64,000 nt of DNA from NCBI GenBank assembly GCA_008364785.1, contig VTTJ01000001.1, forward strand, positions 310,001-374,000. The letters run 5' to 3'. Positions within the stretch are counted from its first letter, which is position 1; each line of letters begins with the position of its first letter. Positions 50,918 through 60,750 of the stretch are shown here, in pieces. This stretch comes from Bacillus sp. BGMRC 2118 (GTDB lineage: Bacteria > Bacillota > Bacilli > Bacillales > SA4). The notes below the pieces were generated by a model. The model was not told where the DNA came from. It made no database searches and saw nothing but the letters and a program-made list of their open reading frames with translations. The translations under genes were made by a program, and so were the position numbers.

Positions 50918-52285
50918 TTATAGGTTATGTTTCTTTACTTTCTCATATAAGCTTGACTTACTAATCCTTAATAATTCTGCAGTTTTCACCTTATCATTAT
51001 CACATGCCTGAAGTGCCTTTTGTAATAATCTTTTCTCTGCCAGCTCCATTTCCTCTCTATAGGAATTCATAGTAGATTGTTTTTTTTGTTGTTTTATTAA
51101 GTAAGGTGGTAAGGCATCCAGTGTGATTGATTCATCTCTCGTTAAATGAATTGCCGCTTCTATTACATTTTCTAATTCTCGAATATTTCCCGGCCATGTG
51201 TGACCCTCGAATACATGTAACACTTCTTCATTAACATGATTCACTCTCTTTCCAATCTTCCTGGACATCTTCTTAATAAAATATGGTACTAAGGTCGTTA
51301 AATCTTCTATTCTATCTCGTAAAGGGATGAGTTGAATGGGCATCACATGTATTCGATAGAATAAGTCTTCTCGAAATTTATTTTCTTCCATCATCTTTTC
51401 GAGTGGCCGATTTGTTGCTGCAATAACTCGAACATTAATAGGAATTGCTCTTATACTTCCGATTGGTTCAATTTCTCGTTCTTGTAATGCCCTTAGTAAC
51501 TTTACTTGCATATGAAGTGGTAAATCTCCAATTTCATCAAGAAAGATAGTCCCACCATTTGCAAGCAGAAACTTCCCCTTTTTCCCACCTTTCTTTGCTC
51601 CTGTAAAGGACCCTTCCTCATACCCAAACAATTCAGATTCTAATAATTCATGAGGAATTGCACCACAATTCACTTTTACAAAAGGCTTATTACTTCGAGA
51701 ACTTAGTAGATGAATACTATGTGCAACCAGTTCCTTCCCAGTACCACTTTCACCCCTTATTAAAACTGTAATGTCACCGTCCGATACTTTCTTAATTTGA
51801 TTCTTTATTTCCATCGTCTCAGGGGTAGAGCCGATAATATCGTGAAGTGAGTATCTCACGCCGCTTAATTCTTTTTCAACAAACAATGAATCTGGAAGCT
51901 CGGAAAATAAGACATTACGAATATGGCTATTCATTGTTTTCCATTCTTGTGTATCTCGAAAGATAACAGTACCAATGGCACCAATAATTTTGTCACCTGA
52001 AAAGAACGGAATTCGATTCGCAATCATATAATTACCTTTTATATATTGGAGATCTGCAATTTCCTCTTTGCCTGTTTTCACCACAATATGCATTCTCGTA
52101 TTTTCAATCACTTCTGTAACATGCCTACCTATAACGATGTCTCGGTCTACACCGAGAAATGTGCAATAGTTGCGATTTATATAAACAATGGTTCCTCTGT
52201 TGTCGACTACTACAATCCATTCGTAAGCATAATCTATGATTGCTTCGAGTAGTTTACTATCATAAATAGACTCTTTTGTCAGCAT
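50918..52285 (-). CDS. Sigma-54-dependent transcriptional activator with PAS domain
   Basis: 455 residues. A PAS sensor (about residues 10-120: AYEWIVVVDNRGTIVYINRNYCTFLG) leads to an AAA+ domain with Walker A GESGTGKE, YEEGSFTGAKKG (the sigma-54 contact loop), Walker B GGTIFLDEIGDLP, and an arginine-finger region. A C-terminal Fis-type helix-turn-helix (KVKTAELLRISKSSLYEKVKKH) ends it. It lies directly upstream of the sigma-54 promoter it should activate. GGGGA fits either of two adjacent ATGs; I use the second. Confidence 0.92.
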   Translation of the reverse strand: MLTKESIYDSKLLEAIIDYAYEWIVVVDNRGTIVYINRNYCTFLGVDRDIVIGRHVTEVIENTRMHIVVKTGKEEIADLQYIKGNYMIANRIPFFSGDKIIGAIGTVIFRDTQEWKTMNSHIRNVLFSELPDSLFVEKELSGVRYSLHDIIGSTPETMEIKNQIKKVSDGDITVLIRGESGTGKELVAHSIHLLSSRSNKPFVKVNCGAIPHELLESELFGYEEGSFTGAKKGGKKGKFLLANGGTIFLDEIGDLPLHMQVKLLRALQEREIEPIGSIRAIPINVRVIAATNRPLEKMMEENKFREDLFYRIHVMPIQLIPLRDRIEDLTTLVPYFIKKMSRKIGKRVNHVNEEVLHVFEGHTWPGNIRELENVIEAAIHLTRDESITLDALPPYLIKQQKKQSTMNSYREEMELAEKRLLQKALQACDNDKVKTAELLRISKSSLYEKVKKHNL

Positions 52286-52304
52286 CATAAATCCCCATTC
52301 TTTC

Positions 52305-52997
52305 TCACACTAAGTTTTTTGACTTCAACCATTTTAACCCTTCTCTTATACTTAGATTTGAAAGGCTATCATTATTTTCGTTAATAAACTCAACAACAGC
52401 TTCTGCGTCAATCTTAGAATATTCTCTTAGAGACCAACCAATCGCCTTATTAATAAAAAACTCTTTTGTACCTGTTGACCTTACGATAATTTTCTTTAAA
52501 TATGTAAAATTTGTTTCCTTCTTATATTTAAGTTGAAAGAGTATCGCAGTTCTAATTAGCCAAATGTTACCCGATTCTAACCATTTTTCCACATATTTCG
52601 TGGTTTGCTCTGGAAATCGCTTGAAATATGATCCAACCTGATTGGATGCAATGTGATCAACAGTATCCCACCAGGACTTCGTACTGATCATATATTCTAG
52701 TAATTCAATATCCTGTATATCAGGGTTGTGTTTTAATTTATGATCCATTAAATATAAAGAAATTATCTGCAGCTCTCTTTCAGGGACAGCATACATATGT
52801 TTAATAACATCAATTATGACATTTGAATCCGGATAACCGTGCTCTTGTACAAAGTTCTTTGCAACTTCTCTCATTTGAGGAGCCCTTAACCCAAAACAAG
52901 TAAACTTCCCTTTCATATATTGACTGATTTTCTCCGCTTCTTCTCTGTTTTCATATTTTTTTAAAATAGCTGTTATGTTTTCTACATATGAACTCAT
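52305..52997 (-). CDS. AlkD-like DNA alkylation repair protein
   Basis: 230 residues of HEAT-like helical repeats. GLRAPQMREVAKNF, KSWWDTVDHIASNQVGSYF (Trp and Asp of the DNA-probing cleft), GNIWLIRTAILFQLKYK and FFINKAIGWSLREYSKID match AlkD. AlkD removes alkylated purines without base flipping. It follows the activator gene by 17 bases (reading toward it) and neighbours mutM, making a small repair group. Confidence 0.88.
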   Translation of the reverse strand: MSSYVENITAILKKYENREEAEKISQYMKGKFTCFGLRAPQMREVAKNFVQEHGYPDSNVIIDVIKHMYAVPERELQIISLYLMDHKLKHNPDIQDIELLEYMISTKSWWDTVDHIASNQVGSYFKRFPEQTTKYVEKWLESGNIWLIRTAILFQLKYKKETNFTYLKKIIVRSTGTKEFFINKAIGWSLREYSKIDAEAVVEFINENNDSLSNLSIREGLKWLKSKNLV

Positions 52998-53090
52998 TAT
53001 CTCTAACTCCTTTACTTCTTTAATTAAGGTATTCGTAAATCATTTAGCAATTTCCTTCTTGAAAGGAAAATTACTTCAAACTCAAAAAAA

Positions 53091-53110
53091 AAACCCGGTT
53101 CTCCGGGTTT
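53091..53110 (-). terminator. Terminator after mutM
   Basis: AAACCCGG pairs with CCGGGTTT around TTCT, with T-runs on both sides; seven bases past the mutM stop. Confidence 0.9.
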
Positions 53111-53117
53111 TTTCGTG

Positions 53118-53927
53118 TTAGTATTGACATCCTGCACAGTAGAAACATTTTCTAGACGAAACGGTTTCATGAATAATCGTATTACCACACCTATTACAGG
53201 TTTCTCCTCCTCGGTCGTAAACGTAGCAATGGTCATTATACCCACCTGTTAATTGATCTTGTTTATGAAGTGGCATTTCCATATATCCACCTAATTCAAA
53301 CGCCCTATTTAGTACGAACTGTATGCTTTCATACAATTTCTTTACTTCCTCAACTGATAAATCATTACATTTTCGAGTTGGAAGAATTCCTGCATAATAG
53401 CATATTTCATCTGAATAACAATTGCCAATACCCGCTATAAACGATTGATCTACCAGTGTTGTTTTCAGTTTTCCTTTCTTTTTCTCCATTAACGACTGAA
53501 ATAATTCCAATGTAAAGGAAGCTTCATTCGGTTCTGGTCCTAGATCAGAAAGTTCCTCTAGTACCTCTTGTGAGGTTAGCAAATGTAAATACCCTAAGCG
53601 AAGTCCGATAAAAAACAACTCTTTCTCATGAAAGTAAAAAATCACTTGTTTCGTTCGCTTTGGTTGGTCTTCTTCCGTTCCAACATACATGGTTCCACCA
53701 AGCATAAGGTGTAATAAAAGGACATAGCCGTTATGCATGTGAAAGAGCAGGTGTTTTCCTCTTCTGGAGATTGATTGAATGGTTTGACCAATTACATGTT
53801 GTTCAAAGGTTGAAACTGGAACATTTATTGATTTTTCCCTATTTACTATTACTTGAGTGATTGTCTTGTGACTGACTTGTTTTGTTAATAATTCACGATA
53901 ATTTTCCATTTCCGGTAACTCAGGCAT
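53118..53927 (-). CDS. mutM: Formamidopyrimidine-DNA glycosylase family (MutM/Nei)
   Basis: 269 residues. N-terminal PELPEMENYRELL provides the catalytic Pro2 and Glu3, which fixes the start at the third codon of the longer frame. The helix-two-turn-helix region contains LVDQSFIAGIGNCYSDEICYYAGILP. A C-terminal four-Cys zinc finger ends the protein (CNRCGN and CFYCAGC). It excises oxidised purines such as 8-oxoguanine. GGTGG precedes the ATG. A second MutM copy is usual in bacilli beside the polA-linked one; this could be either. Confidence 0.9.
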   Translation of the reverse strand: MPELPEMENYRELLTKQVSHKTITQVIVNREKSINVPVSTFEQHVIGQTIQSISRRGKHLLFHMHNGYVLLLHLMLGGTMYVGTEEDQPKRTKQVIFYFHEKELFFIGLRLGYLHLLTSQEVLEELSDLGPEPNEASFTLELFQSLMEKKKGKLKTTLVDQSFIAGIGNCYSDEICYYAGILPTRKCNDLSVEEVKKLYESIQFVLNRAFELGGYMEMPLHKQDQLTGGYNDHCYVYDRGGETCNRCGNTIIHETVSSRKCFYCAGCQY

Positions 53928-53998
53928 GTTCATCCACCTTTTTTACCTCATAGCATCTGCTCTTTTATTTGGAACCATGTTGGTAATAAGTGGTTACC

Positions 53999-55675
53999 CT
54001 ACATTTTTGATGGAGCTCCAATACCCAATAGACGTAAACCTTCTTTGAGAACAATTCCTACTGCATATGCAAATTGCAGTCTTGCAGGTTGTAAACTCGA
54101 ATCATCTATAATTTTCACTGCATGATAATAGGAGTTAAATTCTTGTGCTAAATCTAGTAGAAAACGGGCAATTAAAGAAGGGTCATGTTCCACACATGCC
54201 TTCTCGATGATGAACGGAAAGCGAGATAGCAGCTTTATCACTTCAACTTGATTACTTTCATCACTTGAAATCACATCACTTGTAAAAGTAAAATCCCCTT
54301 TTTCTAATAAGGATTGGATACGAGCAAATGTATATTGAAGATAAGGGCCGGTTTCTCCCTCAAATGCTAACATTTCTTCTAGTGAAAATTCAAAATTATG
54401 ATTTCGATGGTGCTTCAAGTCGTGGAAAATTACTGCTCCTACACCAACTTTCTCGGCAATATCATTTTTATTTAACAAAGCAGGGTTTTTATCTTCAATA
54501 TTCTTACTAGCTAATGATATTGCTTCTCGTAACACTTCGTTAAGAAGAACCACCTTCCCTTTTCGGGTCGACATTTTCTTTCCGTCCTTGAGAATTAACC
54601 CAAAAGGCACATGTTGAAATTGCTCAGACCAATCATAGCCCATCTTCTTAATAACAGCCTTCACCTGATTAAAGTGAAGAGTCTGTTCTTGACCAACTAC
54701 ATAGATTGCTTCATCAAATTGATATTCTTTTTTTCTGTAAAAGACAGAAGCTAAATCACGTGTTGCATATAAAGTAGCACCGTCTGATTTTACTAGTAAA
54801 CAAGGTGGCATTTCATCACCAAGGTTCACGACATAGGCTCCATCAGATTTTATTAAAAGGTTTTTATTCTTAAGTTCATCAACAACATCTCCCATTTTAT
54901 CATTGTAAAATGACTCCCCTTGAATATAATCAAAACTGACACCTAACAAATCAAATATTCGATTGAATTCCACTAATGAGAGGTCTCTAAACCACTTCCA
55001 CAGTTTATTAGCTCTTACGTCACCATCTTCTAAACGTTTAAACCATTCTCTTCCTTGTTCGTTTAGTACAGGCTCTCCTTTTGCTTTCTCGTGAAAATCG
55101 ACATATAGACGAAATAGTTCTCGAATGGGATCTTCCTTTATTGCCTCATCATTTCCCCATAATTCATATGCAGCCATTAACTTTCCAAACTGTGTACCCC
55201 AATCACCAATATAATTAATTTTGGTCGTAGAGTATCCGTTCTTTTCATAAATTAATCCAAGAGAATGACCAATTACGGTAGAACGTAAATGTCCCATTGA
55301 GAAGGGCTTTGCAATATTCGGTGAAGAGTAATCAATGACTATATGCTTCTCTATTCCCAAATTAGTGGAACCATATTGTTCTTGCTTTGACAAAATCACC
55401 TTCATTGTTTCTACGTAGATTAATCCTGGTTCGAGCGTAATATTTACAAATCCACCTTCATGCGTAACACGACGAAAATAAGGATGCTGGATCTTTTCAG
55501 CAAGCTCCTTCGCAATAATGGCCGGGGACTTTCTTAACTCTTTTGCAAGAGTAAAGCAAGGAAACGCTACATCACCAAAATTCTTATACTTAGGTCGTTC
55601 TAACAACTGAAAAATTTGTTCACTACTTAGTGAAAGAAACTGTGTTAAAATGTCTGCCGCTTTTTTTAAATACAT
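53999..55675 (-). CDS. argS: Arginyl-tRNA synthetase
   Basis: 558 residues, class I aminoacyl-tRNA synthetase. The HIGH-like motif lies in SSPNIAKPFSMGHLRSTVIG. The KMSKS-like motif is DGKKMSTRKG. The N-terminal tRNA-binding domain and the C-terminal anticodon-binding domain (ending LRLLGIGAPSKM) are present. AGGAGGAAAGGT precedes the ATG at 55673-55675, excluding five extra codons. A T-box leader upstream senses uncharged tRNA-Arg. B. subtilis argS is not the typical T-box gene, so this may be a second copy. Confidence 0.95.
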   Translation of the reverse strand: MYLKKAADILTQFLSLSSEQIFQLLERPKYKNFGDVAFPCFTLAKELRKSPAIIAKELAEKIQHPYFRRVTHEGGFVNITLEPGLIYVETMKVILSKQEQYGSTNLGIEKHIVIDYSSPNIAKPFSMGHLRSTVIGHSLGLIYEKNGYSTTKINYIGDWGTQFGKLMAAYELWGNDEAIKEDPIRELFRLYVDFHEKAKGEPVLNEQGREWFKRLEDGDVRANKLWKWFRDLSLVEFNRIFDLLGVSFDYIQGESFYNDKMGDVVDELKNKNLLIKSDGAYVVNLGDEMPPCLLVKSDGATLYATRDLASVFYRKKEYQFDEAIYVVGQEQTLHFNQVKAVIKKMGYDWSEQFQHVPFGLILKDGKKMSTRKGKVVLLNEVLREAISLASKNIEDKNPALLNKNDIAEKVGVGAVIFHDLKHHRNHNFEFSLEEMLAFEGETGPYLQYTFARIQSLLEKGDFTFTSDVISSDESNQVEVIKLLSRFPFIIEKACVEHDPSLIARFLLDLAQEFNSYYHAVKIIDDSSLQPARLQFAYAVGIVLKEGLRLLGIGAPSKM

Positions 55676-55715
55676 ACCTTTCCTCCTCAATTATGAAGCT
55701 AAAAATAAATAAAAA

Positions 55716-55935
55716 AACTCCCGTCTCTTTATAAGAGACGAGAGTTTTATCCCGTGGTACCACTCTAATTGTTCAATTTCTCGAACCACTTTCTCACTTG
55801 ATAACGGCTGATGCCGGCGCACCCTACTGATTTTCAGGTTCGCATCTCCGAAGTGCGCTTCATAGCAATGATTGACCAGGCTCTCACCGTCCCTGGTTCG
55901 CTTCACAAGAGCATAGCTACTACTTTCTTCATCTA
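55716..55935 (-). promoter_or_regulatory. T-box riboswitch controlling argS
   Basis: The leader reads the T-box antiterminator core AGAGTGGTACCACGGGA (complement near 55752-55767). An intrinsic terminator follows: ACTCTCGTCTCTT pairs with AAGAGACGGGAGT, then a T-run, 55716-55748. Upstream is a stem I with an AGTAG motif and a distal hairpin CCAGG...CCTGG. A CGC triplet (about 55855-55857) sits at the expected specifier position, as required for arginine; the exact bulge is inferred. Uncharged tRNA-Arg would stabilise the antiterminator and switch argS on. Confidence 0.88.
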
Positions 55936-55958
55936 CAATTTCAATTATTAGTTTGTTT

Positions 55959-55987
55959 AATTATATACAAATAGTAAATATTTTCAA
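55959..55987 (-). promoter_or_regulatory. argS T-box promoter
   Basis: Reading leftward TTGAAA (55982-55987), a 17-base spacer and TATAAT (55959-55964), some 25 bases before the T-box. Confidence 0.7.
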
Positions 55988-56211
55988 GTAGTTTTTTATC
56001 GTTTGGCTTTTTCCCATAAATTATTCTACTTCGAATAAGACGAGTAAAACGTTTGAGATGTCTCGTCAATGGAATAAATATATACTCTGTACTACATATA
56101 AATGCCTTTTTAATAGGTAAACATTATTTACCATCAATGATTCAATTGTTACTGACGAACACTACATTTAGGCTTTCATAAAGCTAAACCTACTTCAAGG
56201 AGGTCATTACT

Positions 56212-56352
56212 ATGGGTAAAAAACATAGAAATCGAATTAATCAGCCTAAAAAGAATAACCATATACCACCTGAAGCAATAGTTGCTGAACACGAAGCACA
56301 TGCAAAAGAAAATTCAGCAGACGGTGGAAGAAAGAATAAGCAGCAGTTTTAA
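56212..56352 (+). CDS. Small hydrophilic protein
   Basis: 46 residues: basic start MGKKHRNRINQPKKNN, an acidic helix PPEAIVAEHEAHAKEN, and a basic tail RKNKQQF. Conserved very small, charged proteins with this MGKKHRNR start occur in Bacillus, and some are spore-related; its function is unknown. AAGGAGG precedes the ATG, and a hairpin terminator follows. The gap from 55988 to 56211 shows no other gene. Confidence 0.7.
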   Translation: MGKKHRNRINQPKKNNHIPPEAIVAEHEAHAKENSADGGRKNKQQF

Positions 56353-56368
56353 TATGTACTAAATCAAG

Positions 56369-56394
56369 AAACGTGGCTATTCAAGTCACGTTTT
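56369..56394. terminator. Terminator between convergent small genes
   Basis: AAACGTG pairs with CACGTTT around GCTATTCAAGT, followed by TTTCATT. Confidence 0.7.
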
Positions 56395-56396
56395 CA

Positions 56397-56723
56397 TTAT
56401 CTTACATGAATTCTTCTTATTTTCTTCCATCCCTCAGGCTGTAATTGATAATAGGTCATTCCTCTTATTCCTTCATCAAAATATAAGATATCCCATGTCC
56501 GAATAAATCTGGCTTTTGTATTCTTAGGCATAAGATCTTGCACATTAAACGTTCGAAATACTTCATAAATTGCTTCGTCATGATTAGATGCCATCACATC
56601 ATAACGATACACTTGTCGGTATCCCTTTTTTTGTCCAATTTTAGGGGTTTGCATGATTGTAATATCAAAGCTTATTTTCTCTTCTTCTACCTTTGTTATC
56701 ACCGGAGGATGCAAATTAATCAC
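56397..56723 (-). CDS. Hypothetical protein
   Basis: 108 residues, alpha/beta, not recognised. KVEEEKISFDITIMQTPKIGQKKGYRQVYRYDVMASNHDEAIYEVFRTFNV suggests a small substrate- or nucleic-acid-binding fold. GGAGG-type start signal near 56723 is weak; the divergent next gene is 150 bases away. Confidence 0.6.
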   Translation of the reverse strand: MINLHPPVITKVEEEKISFDITIMQTPKIGQKKGYRQVYRYDVMASNHDEAIYEVFRTFNVQDLMPKNTKARFIRTWDILYFDEGIRGMTYYQLQPEGWKKIRRIHVR

Positions 56724-56874
56724 CTCAAGTCATTCCTTTTTCATAATCATACCGAACGATTTCTGAATATTTTGTCAAATAAACTCATAAAAATATGACA
56801 AGTTTTGTCGTATTTTGTCTTCATTCACATAATTAGTAAAAGACCATACGCTATTCTAATAAGGGGGAAATAGC

Positions 56875-57984
56875 ATGTGGTCTATCAATGAAATAATTAG
56901 TAGCATTCTTTTGAAAACGAAAAAAGTAAAAACACAGACGACAATTACAGAAGAAGCATTCGCTCAGTTTAAAGAAAAACTTTCGCAGACTACAGCTATA
57001 CCACCAATACTATTTGGACAAGAAGAGCGTGGCATCGTATCTTTTATTAAAAAAGAGACGACTAAATTCAATGTAAATAATATTACACGTACATCTGCAT
57101 ACTTAGAATTTTATAAAAGAAACAAAGAAATACATTGGTCATTTCTGGCACATATGGTTTCCAGAAACGGTGGTTGGAATATGACAGACATTAAAGGAAG
57201 TTTACTTAACGAACTGCTGCCTTCTACTAAAGTAGATCTATTCTTTGAATTTCTCGAAAAGGCAAATGCTTTCATTTTCCATGATGCATACCCTCAGCTT
57301 TTGCTATATGAACACAGTAAAAAAACAGGTCGAAACCTGTTTCATTTACTACCATTTTTCTCTGTCTCTTCATTCATGAAGCCTATTTGGGAGCTCTTTT
57401 TGCGAGAGAACAATTCTGCATTTTTAACCATTGCACTTATATTAAATGAACAATATATGATTCAAACTCGACTAATTGAGCACTCCAAATATGAAGTTGA
57501 GGTACTAGATTCTTCTTTATTTAAAGCTCAAGAAACTTTTGGTTTTACTGATGTCTTATTTCCTTATAAAAGGAGACAGAAAACGGAGCTGGCCGGCGCA
57601 ACTGTTCGTGGCTTTGCCAATGTTACGAATAGAATTTACATCGGTAAAAGCTTGTATGGAATTTTATTTCACTGCATCTATAATCAAGCATATGAGTATG
57701 CCATTACAACAACACATACTGGTTCAAGATGTGATTTTTGGCCACAATTTTTCACTGATAAGAAGTTAACTGATTCCAACAAAATTTACAGTCCGATATT
57801 AACTACTGTTTGGCCAAATGTCTCTCACACGTATAAAACGGAAGATTGGTTTCAATCGGTTGAAGTTATGGAGCAATTAAAGACATACCAAATACCTTCT
57901 ACGTATAAGAAAAGTAAAAATTATAAATCTGACTTAAATAAACTACGTTCTATACAGTCGATGAAGGATAAATTATCTAAATAA
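56875..57984 (+). CDS. yppC: DUF2515 family protein (YppC-like)
   Basis: 369 residues of the DUF2515 family. The conserved block RNKEIHWSFLAHMVSRNGGWNMTDIKGSLL and the FHDAYPQLLLYEHSKKTGRNLFHLLPFFSVSSFMKPIW region match B. subtilis YppC. No catalytic site or signal peptide is obvious, and the role is unknown. AAGGGGGAA precedes the ATG. Its 3' end overlaps the convergent pbpC-like gene by 12 bases. Confidence 0.85.
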   Translation: MWSINEIISSILLKTKKVKTQTTITEEAFAQFKEKLSQTTAIPPILFGQEERGIVSFIKKETTKFNVNNITRTSAYLEFYKRNKEIHWSFLAHMVSRNGGWNMTDIKGSLLNELLPSTKVDLFFEFLEKANAFIFHDAYPQLLLYEHSKKTGRNLFHLLPFFSVSSFMKPIWELFLRENNSAFLTIALILNEQYMIQTRLIEHSKYEVEVLDSSLFKAQETFGFTDVLFPYKRRQKTELAGATVRGFANVTNRIYIGKSLYGILFHCIYNQAYEYAITTTHTGSRCDFWPQFFTDKKLTDSNKIYSPILTTVWPNVSHTYKTEDWFQSVEVMEQLKTYQIPSTYKKSKNYKSDLNKLRSIQSMKDKLSK

Positions 57985-59952
57985 TTCCTTCACCTTAGGT
58001 ACCGTGTAGTGACTTCCGCCACGATCTTTTACATTTTCAATCATCATCGTAATGAGTAGAGATGCATCTTGATTAACGGCTACAAACCAGCCATTTTCTT
58101 CTCCTGCTATATCCTTTGAAGCTTTTAACTCAGCTGTTCCAGTCTTACCAGCAATGTTTACTCCTTCAATTACAGGGTCATATCCTGTGCCTGAAGGATG
58201 ATTGATGACATCATACAAGCTTTTGTAAATGAACTCTGTATGTTCAGGTGATAGGATATCCTTCTTCCAAAAATCTGGGTTTGATTCCTTTTTCTCAAGG
58301 TATGGCTTTACCATACTTCCACTGTTTACAAACACAGAATACGTGCTAGAAAGATGGATTGGACTCATTTGAACTTCTCCTTGGCCATAGCCGGAATCAG
58401 CAAGTAACCCTTCTGATGAAAAGCCCTCGTTCGTAACTGTAGATTTTGCTGTAGGAAATTCATATTCAAGCTCTTCTCCAAATCCAAATGATTGTAAACC
58501 TTGTGCGAACTTATCATTTCCTATTGCTAAAGCCGTTCTAGCAAAATAGATGTTATCACTCGTTACAAGAGCATCGTGTAAGTTAACGGAATCTAACTTA
58601 GAAGAAACTCTTGTAATCGTTTTTCCACCCCAATTGTCCTTTGCCCATTCTTTTCCTTCTATTTTCATCTTCTCCTCTGGATCTGTGACTCCTGTTGTTA
58701 ATCCAATTGAGGCTGTTAATGGTTTTAAAGTAGACCCTGGAGCATATGTTTTATTAAATCTTGCCATTAACGGTTTAAATGGATGCTCATTCAGTGATTT
58801 CCAAGTTGCACCTGACATGCCGAATATAAAGTCATTCGGATTATATGATGGCGAACTGACAAGAGCTAATGTTTCACCTGTTTTCGGGTTTATTGCTACT
58901 ACACTACCTGCATCTCCGTTTAATTGTGAAAAGGCATTAGCTTGTAAAGTAGCATCAATGGTTAACGTAATAGTTTCTCCGTTTTCAGCTGGCTTTTCCG
59001 CGATAACTTCCCCGTCTGGAATGAATATCTTCCACCCTGTCTTCCCTCGTAGGCGCTCTTCAAAAACCTGTTCTAACCCAACTTTACCTACTTTCGAACT
59101 TCTTGTATAATCTTTATCCTTCATCTGCTCTAGTTGCTCAGCACTTATCGTTTGAACATACCCAATTAGATGGGCTGCACTCTCACCAAGTGGGTAATAT
59201 CTAGAAGGAACTTCCTTTTTTAGAAAAACTCCATTTAAAGAACTTACCTTAACTGCAAGGTCCTGGTTATTTGGATCGATTTTCTTTATCGGTACAAATA
59301 AATCAGGTTTCACCCACCCTTCATTAAGTTTCCCCTCAATCTCCTCAACTGAAAGCTGTAATAAGGTGGATAGCTCCGTTATTATTGTTGCTTTCTCCTC
59401 ACCAAGTTTCCCAGGTTCAATACCTACTTCGTATACCTTCCCGTTCTGTGCTAGAGGAGTGCCATTTCGATCATAAATTTCTCCTCTTAGTGGCTCGCTG
59501 GAGGAAACCTTTATTTCTTGCCCATCTTGAAGCTGCGGGAAAATATATGTTGAATCCCAGTTCACAAACCAATTATAGCCCTTCTCTAATTCTTCTTTCA
59601 CGACGATTGCTTTATGTGAAAACTCAACTTTTCCGGCAATAGTATCCATCGAAACGGTATATGGAAAAGTGATTTCTTCCTTATCCTTCGTTTCCACTTC
59701 TTCTTTCGGTTTATTAAACGTTATTTTTACGTTTTCAGCTTCAATTCCACTATAAATATTTTGATACCTTTTTGAAAACTCCTCACGTGTTACTTTTTCC
59801 TTTGTACTTGCCGAGAGCTGTTCATACATGGAATCAAAATCTTGCTTATTCCAATGACTAACATACTCAGCAAAGCGATCTTCCGGCTTTGGTTTATCAG
59901 AACATGCTGACAATAGCACGATCATAAATATAACAAGAAAAAGCTTCTTCAA
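57973..59952 (-). CDS. pbpC: Class B penicillin-binding protein, PbpC/PBP2a-like lipoprotein
   Basis: 659 residues. A signal peptide with lipobox LLSAC anchors it outside the membrane. An NTF2-like MecA_N domain (EDRFAEYVSHWNKQDFDSMYEQL) is followed by the PBP dimerisation domain. The transpeptidase domain comes next, with STLK (about residue 415), SDN (TSDNIYFAR) and KTGTAEL. It crosslinks peptidoglycan. This N-terminal domain is shared with MecA and B. subtilis PbpC. AGGAG about 11 bases before a TTG at 59950-59952 gives a standard signal peptide; slightly earlier GTG/TTG codons are possible starts. Confidence 0.88.
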   Translation of the reverse strand: MKKLFLVIFMIVLLSACSDKPKPEDRFAEYVSHWNKQDFDSMYEQLSASTKEKVTREEFSKRYQNIYSGIEAENVKITFNKPKEEVETKDKEEITFPYTVSMDTIAGKVEFSHKAIVVKEELEKGYNWFVNWDSTYIFPQLQDGQEIKVSSSEPLRGEIYDRNGTPLAQNGKVYEVGIEPGKLGEEKATIITELSTLLQLSVEEIEGKLNEGWVKPDLFVPIKKIDPNNQDLAVKVSSLNGVFLKKEVPSRYYPLGESAAHLIGYVQTISAEQLEQMKDKDYTRSSKVGKVGLEQVFEERLRGKTGWKIFIPDGEVIAEKPAENGETITLTIDATLQANAFSQLNGDAGSVVAINPKTGETLALVSSPSYNPNDFIFGMSGATWKSLNEHPFKPLMARFNKTYAPGSTLKPLTASIGLTTGVTDPEEKMKIEGKEWAKDNWGGKTITRVSSKLDSVNLHDALVTSDNIYFARTALAIGNDKFAQGLQSFGFGEELEYEFPTAKSTVTNEGFSSEGLLADSGYGQGEVQMSPIHLSSTYSVFVNSGSMVKPYLEKKESNPDFWKKDILSPEHTEFIYKSLYDVINHPSGTGYDPVIEGVNIAGKTGTAELKASKDIAGEENGWFVAVNQDASLLITMMIENVKDRGGSHYTVPKVKELFR

Positions 59953-59976
59953 ATCAATCTTCACTCCTAACAAAAA

Positions 59977-60648
59977 TTACTGTTTAAATATATGTTCTAT
60001 TAATGAAGGTAATTCTCTCATAGACTCAAAGGAATATTTTGTATCAGCATTACCCCAGTAATCATTTCGTTTCCAAATCGTATGTAGTCCAACATCGCCT
60101 GCTGCCTTAATATCGTGGGCAGGATGATCACCAATATAAATCGCCTGTTCTTCACTAACCTTTAGATTATGTAGAGATGCTTCGAAAATTCTACCATCCG
60201 GTTTCTTCAGTCCAATTTCTTCAGATATGATGATATCATCGAAGAATTCAGCTAATTTCAAAGCATGAATCGTTGCTTTTTGAAAATCAGTTTTTCCATT
60301 TGTAATCATGCCTAGTTTATATTGGCTATTCTTCAGTTCTGATAACATGTTAATCGTACCCTCAAAGCATACACAATGTTCACTGAAGTGATTCCAATAA
60401 TCATCTAATAACTCATTACGCGATAAATTGATTTCTGGGTACATAAGCAGCAACTCATCATAAACAACATCCTTCCACTTGTGTCCGAATTGTTCAAGTG
60501 CAACAAATTCCCTATAAAATTCAGGAAAAGATATAGAGGTACTGTTAGACAATAATCGGTCGTACTGCGAGTTCAAGAACAAATAGAGGCTTTTTTCACG
60601 GTCATGTAACGTACAATCCAAATCAAAAATAATAGCTTTTTCTATCAA
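59977..60648 (-). CDS. HAD family phosphatase
   Basis: 223 residues, haloacid dehalogenase-like hydrolase (YfnB/YjjG group). Motif I FDLDCTLHD, motif II MITNGKTDFQ, the Lys in EIGLKKPDGRIFE, and motif IV YIGDHPAHDIKAA are all intact, with a helical cap between motifs I and II. It probably dephosphorylates a small metabolite such as a pyrimidine nucleotide. It is upstream of pbpC and may share a transcript. Confidence 0.88.
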   Translation of the reverse strand: MIEKAIIFDLDCTLHDREKSLYLFLNSQYDRLLSNSTSISFPEFYREFVALEQFGHKWKDVVYDELLLMYPEINLSRNELLDDYWNHFSEHCVCFEGTINMLSELKNSQYKLGMITNGKTDFQKATIHALKLAEFFDDIIISEEIGLKKPDGRIFEASLHNLKVSEEQAIYIGDHPAHDIKAAGDVGLHTIWKRNDYWGNADTKYSFESMRELPSLIEHIFKQ

Positions 60649-60750
60649 TTTCTCACCTCCTAAACTTACAAACTGGGACTCTATTTATTATAGCGTAACT
60701 TCCAAAACACCTATAACAATATGAATAAATTTCCAAAAAATAAAGAAAAA

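Noticed and set aside
53024..53245. 73-residue frame at the end of mutM
   Set aside because: It overlaps the mutM zinc finger and terminator in another frame and shows no motif.
55691..55906. Open frame of 71 residues before argS
   Set aside because: It lies wholly inside the T-box leader and has no ribosome binding site; the RNA structure explains the sequence.
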